64,000 bases of DNA from Bacilli bacterium (GTDB taxonomy: Bacteria > Bacillota_I > Bacilli_A > RF39 > UBA660). Position 1 is the stretch's first letter. Every line of letters begins with the position of its first letter. The notes beneath the pieces are model-generated. The model ran no database searches. It saw only the letters and a list, made by a program, of their open reading frames with translations, and was not told the DNA's origin. Below, one piece after another: positions 8,923-16,090 of the stretch. The stretch lies in assembly GCA_017541885.1 (NCBI GenBank), contig JAFXYF010000005.1, forward strand, positions 114,939 through 178,938. The letters are read 5' to 3'. The position numbers and the translations under genes are program-made.

Positions 8923-8950
8923 CACATTTTCTATATTTATCCATAGAATA
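8923..8950 (+). promoter_or_regulatory. Sigma-K-like promoter for the YjcZ-like small gene
   Basis: CACA (8923-8926) and CATAGAATA (8942-8950) are separated by 15 bases (16 from the AC). This matches the sporulation sigma-K pattern mACm ... CATAnnnTA. It lies 29 bases before the small ORF. Consensus matching is by eye only. Confidence 0.5.
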
Positions 8951-8979
8951 CTTTGAAAGAAAAAAAAGGAGGAAAATAT

Positions 8980-9060
8980 ATGCCAAATTGTGGATCTTCT
9001 ACAGCAATCGTTTTAGTATTATTTATTCTTTTAATTATTATTCTAGGTTCTTCTATTTAA
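8980..9060 (+). CDS. YjcZ-like small hydrophobic peptide, 26 residues
   Basis: The peptide starts MPNCGSS and continues as one hydrophobic helix (AIVLVLFILLIIILGSS) to a final Ile. This matches the YjcZ/sporulation small-protein pattern of a short polar head with Gly/Cys followed by a single membrane helix ending LIIIxG. A strong AAGGAGG site lies 6 bases upstream. The sigma-K-like promoter above and the terminator below define a small independent unit. It would be an inner-membrane or spore-associated peptide. A role in sporulation is inferred from family and promoter. Confidence 0.7.
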   Translation: MPNCGSSTAIVLVLFILLIIILGSSI

Positions 9061-9062
9061 TA

Positions 9063-9090
9063 AAAAAAATACCTTTTTGGTATTTTTTTA
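9063..9090. terminator. Bidirectional terminator (small ORF / HIT gene)
   Basis: AAAAATACC (9065-9073) pairs with GGTATTTTT (9079-9087), with A and T runs on both sides. It lies between the 3' ends of the small ORF and the minus-strand HIT gene. Confidence 0.8.
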
Positions 9091-9480
9091 TTTTAATTTA
9101 TTGAAGATTTTATCTAGATCACTAATTTGATCCTTGTTGTATTGGAAGTCTGCATTATCATTTGGATATCTTGGAATTAAATGAATATGATAATGTTTTA
9201 TTTCTTGACCTAATTCATTATTTTGAGCTATTGTTAATCCTTCACAATTAAGTCTTTCTTTTAGTAATGGGAATATTACTTCTTTTATTACTTTTAGACT
9301 ATGCATGATTACTTCTTCTTTTGTATCTTTTATGTCTGTCATATGTTCTTTTGGGATTACTAATAAGTGTCCATTAGTCGCAGGATTAATATTCATAATT
9401 ATTTTTATTTGTTCATCTTCAAATACTGTTCTTGATGGAATTTCTCCATCGATTATTTTACAAAATATACAATCTTTCAT
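9088..9480 (-). CDS. HIT family nucleotide hydrolase
   Basis: A 130-residue histidine triad protein that hydrolyses nucleoside phosphoramidates or dinucleoside polyphosphates. Seen are the N-terminal zinc-type pair CIFC, the segment GHLLVIPKEHM, and the catalytic triad HYHIHLIPR, in which the middle His is the nucleophile. The length is typical of bacterial Hit/HinT proteins. The start codon follows a GGAGGA site. The gene upstream (9493-10242) ends 12 bases before it, so they form one unit. Confidence 0.93.
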   Translation of the reverse strand: MKDCIFCKIIDGEIPSRTVFEDEQIKIIMNINPATNGHLLVIPKEHMTDIKDTKEEVIMHSLKVIKEVIFPLLKERLNCEGLTIAQNNELGQEIKHYHIHLIPRYPNDNADFQYNKDQISDLDKIFNKLK

Positions 9481-9492
9481 CTTTATTCCTCC

Positions 9493-10242
9493 TTATTTTT
9501 GAAAAGTTATTTTGCTTTCTTTTACTTTATCAGATTCTTTTCCATTCAATATATCACTAATTATTTCTTCTTTATCATTTCTATCTATGAATGATTCATT
9601 GATATTAGATAGAGTAATTGCTTCTGTTATATCATTTTCATTTGTAATACTTATTTCATAATACTTTGGAGTGATATTCTTATCTTTTAAATCTTTTATT
9701 GTTTGGACTATTTCATTTGTAATAGTTTCTTTATTCCAATCTGATATTAATAAATCTTTTTTTATGTAATAGTATCTTATATTAATTATATTATCTTCTT
9801 TTAGAAGAGCTTCTTGCACTTTCTCAGAATATTTATCTAGAGTAGTTATTGCTTTTACTTCACAATCTATTTTATATTTATCTTTAATTTCTTTTTCTAC
9901 TTTATTATTTAGATAATTTAGAATTGAATTTCCTTCTACATAATCTTTTTGGTATGTATCAGAATATTCTTTATTTTTATATTGTAATGTGAAATACCAA
10001 TTTTTATTTTTTTTAGATACTATTTTTTGAGTAAAAGTATTGTTTTTATAATTTACTTTATCTTTTTTTATTGTATTTAATAGATCTTCGTAATTATCAT
10101 TTAAATATGTTTCAAATTTCTTTTCTACCTTTACTTTAAAAAGGTCTCCACCTTTTTCATTCATAATAATTAGACCAAATGAAACTATAATGATAATTAC
10201 AAAAATTCCTCTACCAATTAATAGACTATTTTTGTTATTCAT
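9493..10242 (-). CDS. Unknown membrane-anchored protein
   Basis: A 249-residue protein I do not recognise. It has an N-terminal membrane segment (about residues 7-27, IGRGIFVIIIIVSFGLIIM) and then a Lys-rich, predicted extracellular region. The remainder looks like two alpha/beta repeats (DLLNTIKKDKVNY and DLLISDWNKETITN blocks). There is no lipobox Cys. It lies directly upstream of the HIT gene on the same transcript. Confidence 0.65.
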   Translation of the reverse strand: MNNKNSLLIGRGIFVIIIIVSFGLIIMNEKGGDLFKVKVEKKFETYLNDNYEDLLNTIKKDKVNYKNNTFTQKIVSKKNKNWYFTLQYKNKEYSDTYQKDYVEGNSILNYLNNKVEKEIKDKYKIDCEVKAITTLDKYSEKVQEALLKEDNIINIRYYYIKKDLLISDWNKETITNEIVQTIKDLKDKNITPKYYEISITNENDITEAITLSNINESFIDRNDKEEIISDILNGKESDKVKESKITFQK

Positions 10243-10318
10243 GATTCTTCACCTGTACTTATTGTACCCTAATAATTATTCTTTTGCAATTTTAATAAAA
10301 AACATAAAATCTATTGTT

Positions 10319-10347
10319 TTGACAAGAAATGTATGATAAACTTATTA
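10319..10347 (+). promoter_or_regulatory. Putative promoter for the coiled-coil protein gene
   Basis: A perfect -35 TTGACA (10319-10324) with a modest -10 TTATTA (10342-10347) at 17-base spacing. Confidence 0.45.
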
Positions 10348-10380
10348 GTAGATTAAAGTAGAGTATTGGGTGGTGTTTTT

Positions 10381-12441
10381 ATGAAAATCCAAAGAGGAAT
10401 CGTAAAATATAAGGATCGCAATGATATTGTTTGTACTTATGCATTAACAGATGATGGTAAACAATATTACTTTTTAGATGAAACAGATGCTAAGAAGTTT
10501 TCTAATGGAAATCGTATTGCATCTACTGCATTAGTAGAGGCTATTGATCCAATGGCTAAGGCATCTAATGTTGGAGTAATAGATCAAAATGGAGCAATAG
10601 TTGTACCTTTTGAAAATCGTTCTATTAGACCTGTTAATGACAATGTTATTTTAATTGAAAAAGCTAATCCTACTAGTCAAAGTGTAATTGATGCTAATGA
10701 GCTTAGAAGTGATCCTACTGCAGCTCAACAATTAGTTTCTACACCAGCCACTATTAAAGATAGAATTAATGCTCAAATGGGAACTGAAGGAAAATATATT
10801 TTTAATGATCAATTTTCTGAAGCTACTGTTTGTGATATAAATGGTACTAATCTAGTTGGAGGAGAAAGCTATAGTTTTATTAGTAATGCTAATGATAAAT
10901 TATATTTAGCTAAGAATACGGTAGATACTCCAATTAATGAGTTCTCTTTAACTACATATGAGATGTTAGCTCCAGAAGCTATTGATGTTGCTGCTGCTAC
11001 TGTTGATCAAAATGTTGTTGAGGATGCTTTACAAGGAAATGCAGAAGAGACAGTTCCAACTGAAGATGTAGTAATGGCATTTGATGATGAAGATTATGCA
11101 TTAAGAATGACTATGAAAGAAAATGAAGAAAAGAAAGAAGAAACACAAGTACCAGATGTAGTAATGGCATTTGATGATGAAGCTTATGCTGCTAGACATG
11201 CAGAAGTTGCTGAGAATGCTGAAAATACTGATGAAGTTGTTCCAGTAACTGATGAAGTAGTTACTGAAGATGTTGTACCTGTTACTGAAGAAGCAGTTGA
11301 AGCAGTACCTACTGAAGAAGTTGTAACTGATGGGACTGTTCAAGAACCTGCTCCAGAAAATACTGATGCTGTTGAGGATGTTGCAGCTGACTTAAATGCA
11401 TTTGTAAATGGTGCTCCTGCTGAGAATGAAGTAGAAGATACTACTGAGGAAGTAGTTGATACTCCAGAAGAAACAGGAGAAGATACTACTGAAGAGAATG
11501 TAGAAGAAAATAATGAAATTACTACAGATGATGTTGTTGCAGAAAATACTGATAATTTTGTAGTTAACTATGATGATGAATCTGCAAAAGAAGAAGCTGA
11601 GGAAGAATATGAAATGCCTCCTGTTGTAGAAGAGGATGCTAAGAATGAAGTTACTGAGGAAGAAACTAAAGAAGAAGTTGCTGCTCCAGTAGAAGAAGAA
11701 AAACAAGAAGAATCATTCTCTGATCTTGTTAAGGAAATGGAAAAACAAGAACCAGTTGAAGAAAATAAACCTGTTACTATTGATGCTGAAACTGTTTTAG
11801 CAACAGTAGATAGAAATAATAATGGAATTATTGATAGTGATGAAATTATGGTTCCACAAAAAGGAATTGTAAGTAAGACTGAAAATCAGTTATTATCAGA
11901 TATCTTTAATGAACCAGTTAAAGAAACATATGATACTACATATACTAATACTACTGCTGGTTATGATCCAATGTTAGATAGTATGAAAACTGATAGAATA
12001 TATGATGGATATGGAACTGGTAATAACATTATGGCTGATGTTGCTAAATCAATGACTGATTTAATGAAACAGAATAAAGATCAAAAAGCTATTATTGCTC
12101 AATATAAAGCTCAAATTACTAGTTTAGAGTCTCAAACTAGAATGATTGCTGAGAAGTTTAAAGATCAATCTATGAGATATGAAGCTTTAGCTGGAAAACT
12201 TCGTTCATTAGATGAAGCTACAGGAAGACTTGAATCTAGAAATCAATTATTAGAGAGTAGAGTTCGTGATCAAGAAAAGATTATTGCTTCTCAAGATAGA
12301 GAACTTAAATCATTAAGACCTCAAGTTCAAGGAAATCAAGATTTAGTTAGAATTCTTGCTGATGCAAAATCATTATTAGATTCTGATAATAGTTATGGAT
12401 ATAATGATGGGGATAGCTATTATAGAGGAAGAGCTGCTTAA
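10381..12441 (+). CDS. Large acidic coiled-coil protein with EF-hand-like loop
   Basis: A 686-residue protein without signal peptide or membrane segment. Residues 1-200 form a structured domain. Two copies of VVMAFDDE follow, each with YA close behind, around 225 and 260. A long Glu/Val/Thr low-complexity stretch runs to about 465. Residues 477-488 read DRNNNGIIDSDE, which fits a 12-residue EF-hand or dockerin-type calcium loop. About residues 560-665 form a coiled coil (SLESQTRMIAEKF, LEATGR-type heptads, RDQEKIIASQDRELKSL). The start at 10381 is preceded by GGGTGG. It is a single-gene unit. The function is unknown; a cytoplasmic scaffold is a guess. Confidence 0.65.
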   Translation: MKIQRGIVKYKDRNDIVCTYALTDDGKQYYFLDETDAKKFSNGNRIASTALVEAIDPMAKASNVGVIDQNGAIVVPFENRSIRPVNDNVILIEKANPTSQSVIDANELRSDPTAAQQLVSTPATIKDRINAQMGTEGKYIFNDQFSEATVCDINGTNLVGGESYSFISNANDKLYLAKNTVDTPINEFSLTTYEMLAPEAIDVAAATVDQNVVEDALQGNAEETVPTEDVVMAFDDEDYALRMTMKENEEKKEETQVPDVVMAFDDEAYAARHAEVAENAENTDEVVPVTDEVVTEDVVPVTEEAVEAVPTEEVVTDGTVQEPAPENTDAVEDVAADLNAFVNGAPAENEVEDTTEEVVDTPEETGEDTTEENVEENNEITTDDVVAENTDNFVVNYDDESAKEEAEEEYEMPPVVEEDAKNEVTEEETKEEVAAPVEEEKQEESFSDLVKEMEKQEPVEENKPVTIDAETVLATVDRNNNGIIDSDEIMVPQKGIVSKTENQLLSDIFNEPVKETYDTTYTNTTAGYDPMLDSMKTDRIYDGYGTGNNIMADVAKSMTDLMKQNKDQKAIIAQYKAQITSLESQTRMIAEKFKDQSMRYEALAGKLRSLDEATGRLESRNQLLESRVRDQEKIIASQDRELKSLRPQVQGNQDLVRILADAKSLLDSDNSYGYNDGDSYYRGRAA

Positions 12442-12450
12442 TAGATAATA

Positions 12451-12478
12451 AAGAAACCAAAAATGGTTTCTTTTTTTT
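12451..12478 (+). terminator. Terminator after the coiled-coil protein gene
   Basis: AAGAAACCA (12451-12459) pairs with TGGTTTCTT (12464-12472), followed by a T run. Confidence 0.9.
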
Positions 12479-12552
12479 GTATTATTATTATAAATATGCT
12501 AGAATATAAGTGATTTGCACATATACTATATATAGAATAAAGGGTGATTAGT

Positions 12553-13746
12553 ATGAATAGAGAAGATTTTACAATGTTAAATAATAATATTGTTTATTTT
12601 GATAATGGGGCAACTACTTTAAAACCTAAGTGTGTAATAGATAAAATGAATGCTTATTATTTAGAACATACATCTAATATACACAGAGGAGATTATGATG
12701 CTGCTGTTAAGACTAATGAATTATATGATAATGTACGTAATATAATAGGTAATTTTATTAATGCAGATCCAGAGTGTTGTATTTATACTAGTGGAGCAAC
12801 AATGTCTTTAAATATGGTTGTATTTGGGTATATGAAAAATCATTTAAAGGCTGGAGATGAGGTCCTTTTAAATAAAGGAGAACATGCTTCTAATATATTA
12901 CCTTGGATCAGATTAAGTGAAGAAATAGGAATTGTCATTAAATATGTACCTTTAGATGAAAACTATGCTTTAACTTTAGATAATATTAAGAAATGTGTTA
13001 CTGATAAGACTAAGGTTATTAGTCTTGCTCATGTAACTAATGTTATTGGTGATGTTAGAGATGTAGAATCTATTGGTAAATATTGTCATGATAATAATAT
13101 ATTATTTAATGTAGATGGAGCTCAAAGTGTTCCACACTTAAAGGTTGACTTTAAGAATTCTTATATGGATTTTTTGAGTTTTTCTGGACATAAGATGTGT
13201 GGACCTACTGGAGTAGGTGTATTAGTTGGAAGACGTGAATTACTAGAAGAGATGATGCCATTATGTTACGGTGGTGGAATGAATGCATTTTTTGAAGATG
13301 ATAATTCTTATGAATTAAAAGAAATACCAATTAGATTTGAAGCTGGTACTCCTCCAATTGCTGAAGTAATAGGGCTTGGAGAAGCAATCAACTATTTGAT
13401 GAGTATTGGAATGGATAAAATACATGCTCATGAAGTAGAACTTAAGAAATATTTAATAGAAAAGATAAAAGATATTCCAAATATTATTTTATATAATAAA
13501 GATAGTGATAGTGGTATCTTTGCATTTAATGTTGATGGAGTGTTTGCACAAGATGTATCAATATTTTTAAATCATTATAATATTTATGTTAGAGCAGGTA
13601 ATCACTGTGCTAAATTATTGAAAGATGAGATAAATATAAAGAATACTGTTCGTGCTAGTATGTATTTTTATAATACATTTGAAGATGTAGATAGACTTGT
13701 TGAAGCGTTAAAGAATAGTAAAGATATTTTTAAAATAGTACTGTAG
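12553..13746 (+). CDS. sufS: SufS-type cysteine desulfurase
   Basis: A 397-residue group II cysteine desulfurase that takes sulfur from cysteine for Fe-S cluster assembly. The PLP lysine is K214 in SFSGHKM. The persulfide cysteine is C352 in RAGNHCAKLL. Other family marks are DNGATTLKP near the N-terminus and NVDGAQSVPH near 186. The ATG at 12553 is preceded by GGGTGAT; a GTG nine bases earlier lies within that site. The sulfur acceptor SufU follows after 8 bases. No sufB, sufC or sufD lies alongside, unlike the B. subtilis sufCDSUB order. Confidence 0.94.
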   Translation: MNREDFTMLNNNIVYFDNGATTLKPKCVIDKMNAYYLEHTSNIHRGDYDAAVKTNELYDNVRNIIGNFINADPECCIYTSGATMSLNMVVFGYMKNHLKAGDEVLLNKGEHASNILPWIRLSEEIGIVIKYVPLDENYALTLDNIKKCVTDKTKVISLAHVTNVIGDVRDVESIGKYCHDNNILFNVDGAQSVPHLKVDFKNSYMDFLSFSGHKMCGPTGVGVLVGRRELLEEMMPLCYGGGMNAFFEDDNSYELKEIPIRFEAGTPPIAEVIGLGEAINYLMSIGMDKIHAHEVELKKYLIEKIKDIPNIILYNKDSDSGIFAFNVDGVFAQDVSIFLNHYNIYVRAGNHCAKLLKDEINIKNTVRASMYFYNTFEDVDRLVEALKNSKDIFKIVL

Positions 13747-13754
13747 GTGATTAG

Positions 13755-14195
13755 ATGGATAGTAATTTAAAAAGGGAAATAATGCTTGATAATTATCAAG
13801 AGCCTTATCATAAAGGATTAATTGATGATGATAGTTATTGTAAGGTTAATACTAGTAGTAAGAGTTGTATTGATAATTTAGACTTTATTATGAAGAAGAA
13901 TGGTGATATAATAGAGGACATCCGATTCGATGGAGAGGCATGTGTAATAAGTACATCTGTTTCATCTATTCTTATTCGTAAATTAATTGGTAAAACTACT
14001 GAAGAAGCAATTAATATTATTACTAATTATAAGAATATGATTGATGAGAAAGAGTATGATGAAGATGTATTAGGTGAATTAAATGCTTATGATGAAATAT
14101 ATAAGCAACCTAATCGTAAGAATTGTGCACTACTTCCAGAGATAGCTATTGAAAAATTGTTGGGGGAATTAAAAGATGGAGACAAAAATAATTAA
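13755..14195 (+). CDS. sufU: SufU, zinc-dependent sulfur acceptor
   Basis: A 146-residue SufU protein that accepts persulfide sulfur from SufS through zinc-ligand exchange. All expected zinc ligands are visible: C38 and D40 (SCID), C63 (GEACVIS) and C124 (RKNCALL). The SufU-specific insertion between the second and third cysteines is present, which distinguishes it from IscU. It directly follows sufS and overlaps the next gene by 20 bases, so the three genes form an operon. Confidence 0.9.
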   Translation: MDSNLKREIMLDNYQEPYHKGLIDDDSYCKVNTSSKSCIDNLDFIMKKNGDIIEDIRFDGEACVISTSVSSILIRKLIGKTTEEAINIITNYKNMIDEKEYDEDVLGELNAYDEIYKQPNRKNCALLPEIAIEKLLGELKDGDKNN

Positions 14196-14682
14196 TACTG
14201 AGGATTTAAGACTTGCAAGAATCAAATATTATGATGTAGCACATAATGGTGCAGAGTTATCTGATATTGAAGCTTATGCTTTCTTAAAGAAAACAGGAGA
14301 TAGATATGTTAATGTATTTGATATATTAAAAGATTTACCAGTACTTGATCGTTCTATTTATCCAAATGTTATGAGAAATGGAGAAGAATTTGGTAATAGA
14401 TTAATTCATGTTTGTGGTGAATTAAAAGATGGTCCTTGTTATGTAATTGAACCATTTTCTATGAGAGAAGTAATTGGATTTGATTATATTTCAGAAGAAG
14501 AATTAAAAGAATTTGTTTTAAGATCTGATAAATTCTTTGTAGATCGTATTAAGTTAATTGAAGAAGAAACAGGAATGAAACGTATTAAACTTCAACCAGT
14601 ATTAAAGAGTGATGTAGAAAATATGCAAGCTTTTCAAGAGTATATGAATAGAGATACAAATGTAAAAACTTGTTCAAAATAA
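14176..14682 (+). CDS. Unknown 168-residue protein in the suf operon
   Basis: I do not recognise the family. It begins inside the 3' end of sufU with a GGGGGA ribosome site, so translation is coupled. The sequence is soluble and alpha/beta in character, with blocks such as YVNVFDILKDLPVLDR, RLIHVCGELKDGPCYVIEP and GFDYISEEELKEFV. There are two close cysteines (HVCGELKDGPC) and a C-terminal Cys (KTCSK). A role in sulfur or cluster transfer is only suggested by position. Confidence 0.65.
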   Translation: METKIINTEDLRLARIKYYDVAHNGAELSDIEAYAFLKKTGDRYVNVFDILKDLPVLDRSIYPNVMRNGEEFGNRLIHVCGELKDGPCYVIEPFSMREVIGFDYISEEELKEFVLRSDKFFVDRIKLIEEETGMKRIKLQPVLKSDVENMQAFQEYMNRDTNVKTCSK

Positions 14683-14707
14683 GAAATTCATATGAATTTC
14701 TTTTTTT
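14681..14707 (+). terminator. Terminator after the suf operon
   Basis: AAGAAATTC (14681-14689) pairs with GAATTTCTT (14694-14702) around ATAT, followed by T residues. Confidence 0.85.
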
Positions 14708-14741
14708 ATTTATTAGTGTTTTTACTTTGATTATTTTTACT

Positions 14742-14771
14742 AGAGTAAATTTTTATTTTACTCTTTTTTTT
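14742..14771 (+). terminator. Second terminator-like hairpin in the suf-ssb gap
   Basis: AGAGTAAA (14742-14749) pairs with TTTACTCT (14757-14764), followed by a run of T. No ORF lies between this and the previous terminator. Confidence 0.6.
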
Positions 14772-14848
14772 GACTTTATTTTAAAGAATTGTCACTTTGC
14801 ATAATTATTTTTTATTGATTAAGATAACGCATCGAAAGGAGGTGAGTT

Positions 14849-15187
14849 ATGCTTAATCAAATAGTATTAGTTGGTAGATTAACAAGAGATATTGTTGTAA
14901 ATAAGTCAGATAATGGGACTAAAGTTGCGACTATTTCTTTAGCAATTCCTAGAAGTTTTAAAAATGCTGAAGGTACTTATGATACTGATTTTGTTGATTG
15001 TACTGCTTTTGATATGGTTGCGGAGAATACTAGTGAATACTGTGTAAAAGGAGATATCGTAGGAGTTAAAGGAAGAGTTCAATCAAAATTAGTAGAAAAA
15101 GATGATAAGAAAGAGAATGTATTACAAGTAATATGTGAAAAAGTTACTTTTTTATCTAGTAAGAGTAAAGAAGAGGAGAGTGAATAA
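14849..15187 (+). CDS. Short single-stranded DNA-binding protein
   Basis: A 112-residue OB-fold SSB. The N-terminal MLNQIVLVGRLTRD, TISLAIPRSFKN and DFVDCTAFD match the SSB DNA-binding core. Housekeeping SSBs are about 160-180 residues and end in an acidic-hydrophobic tip (DDDIPF). This one stops at KSKEEESE, with no such tip, so it resembles the short SsbB/YwpH type associated with competence. A very strong AAAGGAGGTGA site precedes the ATG. It is a single-gene unit flanked by terminators. Confidence 0.85.
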   Translation: MLNQIVLVGRLTRDIVVNKSDNGTKVATISLAIPRSFKNAEGTYDTDFVDCTAFDMVAENTSEYCVKGDIVGVKGRVQSKLVEKDDKKENVLQVICEKVTFLSSKSKEEESE

Positions 15188-15192
15188 TAGAC

Positions 15193-15220
15193 AGACTGAC
15201 ACTATTTGTCAGTCTTTTTG
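15193..15220 (+). terminator. Terminator after the SSB gene
   Basis: AGACTGACA (15193-15201) pairs perfectly with TGTCAGTCT (15207-15215), then T residues. Confidence 0.92.
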
Positions 15221-15284
15221 TTTGGTTTCTTGCATTTAAATAATCTTTATTGTAAAATTTAGTTATACATTGTGAGGTGTTTTT

Positions 15285-15617
15285 ATGGATAATCTAGAAG
15301 AAATGGCAAGTTTAGATTCTGAACTTGAAGAGGTAATTATTCCTGAAGAGGATAATCGTGAAGATGATGATCAATTAGATGACGTAGTACCTTGTTCTTA
15401 TGTTCCAGTTGATTCTACTCAAGGAGTAGCTTATGACATCATGGATACATCTAATGATGGTTTTTATGATGAAGAAGGATATATTCCATCAACTGATCCT
15501 ACTCAGATGGTAGATATTGCTCCTCCAATGGAAAGATCAAATGATGGATTAGAAGAGGTATTTATTCCTGAAGAAGATAATAGACCAGATGATGATCAAT
15601 TAGATGACGTAGTTTAA
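15285..15617 (+). CDS. Acidic repeat protein, unknown
   Basis: A 110-residue, strongly acidic protein with no known domain. Two near-identical blocks, each reading IPEEDNR then two or three residues then DDQLDDVV, occupy about residues 20-37 and 93-110. A divergent middle contains STDPTQMVDIAPP. The DNA under the repeats is also nearly identical (TCAATTAGATGACGTAGT in both), which indicates a recent internal duplication. It has a good GAGGTG site, no signal peptide, and its own terminator. Likely disordered; the function is unknown. Confidence 0.6.
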   Translation: MDNLEEMASLDSELEEVIIPEEDNREDDDQLDDVVPCSYVPVDSTQGVAYDIMDTSNDGFYDEEGYIPSTDPTQMVDIAPPMERSNDGLEEVFIPEEDNRPDDDQLDDVV

Positions 15618-15640
15618 GGAAGTTAATCTTCCTTTTTTTT
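15616..15640 (+). terminator. Terminator after the acidic repeat gene
   Basis: AAGGAAG (15616-15622) pairs with CTTCCTT (15628-15634), followed by eight T. Confidence 0.88.
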
Positions 15641-15682
15641 GTGTTTTTTTTGTGTTATAATTTTCTTAAGATAGGTGATAAT

Positions 15683-16090
15683 ATGGATATAGTTGTAAGA
15701 AAATATAATGATGCAGATTATGCTATGGTAGATAAACTATTATTTGATTCTTTTGCATACCATAAAGAAAAATTAACTGATACAAGAGTGTATGAGTATG
15801 TTGCTTGTTTAGATAATGTAATAGTTGGTTATTATAATTTAATGGAAGAGATAGATATTATTCGTAATATTAAAATCTATCATGTTGGATATGTTTGTGT
15901 TGATCCTACATATCGTGGACATGGAATTGGTAAAATTATGATGAACTATGCAATAGAGACTGCAAAAGAAAATCATGTTACTCGTATGGAACTTACTTCT
16001 GGTAATAAGAGAGAAGCTGCTCATAGACTTTATCTTTCTTTAGGTTTTGAAAAGAGAGATACTTCTGTTTTTAGAAAGGAGTTAGTATGA
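15683..16090 (+). CDS. GNAT family N-acetyltransferase
   Basis: A 135-residue GNAT enzyme transferring acetyl from acetyl-CoA to an amine. The acetyl-CoA binding motif A is visible as VGYVCVDPTYRGHGIGKIMM, and the C-terminal strand-helix reads ELTSGNKREAAHRLYLSLGF. The substrate cannot be told from sequence. The start at 15683 follows AGGTGATA. Its stop overlaps the start of the nucleoside phosphorylase gene by 4 bases (ATGA-type junction), so the two are co-translated. Confidence 0.9.
   Translation: MDIVVRKYNDADYAMVDKLLFDSFAYHKEKLTDTRVYEYVACLDNVIVGYYNLMEEIDIIRNIKIYHVGYVCVDPTYRGHGIGKIMMNYAIETAKENHVTRMELTSGNKREAAHRLYLSLGFEKRDTSVFRKELV

Noticed and set aside
10366..12441. Opposite-strand ORFs within acidic genes (for example 11101-11343, 11392-11706, 22081-22368)
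   Set aside because: They are antisense shadows of Glu/Lys-rich repeats: Phe/Ser-rich translations without ribosome sites.
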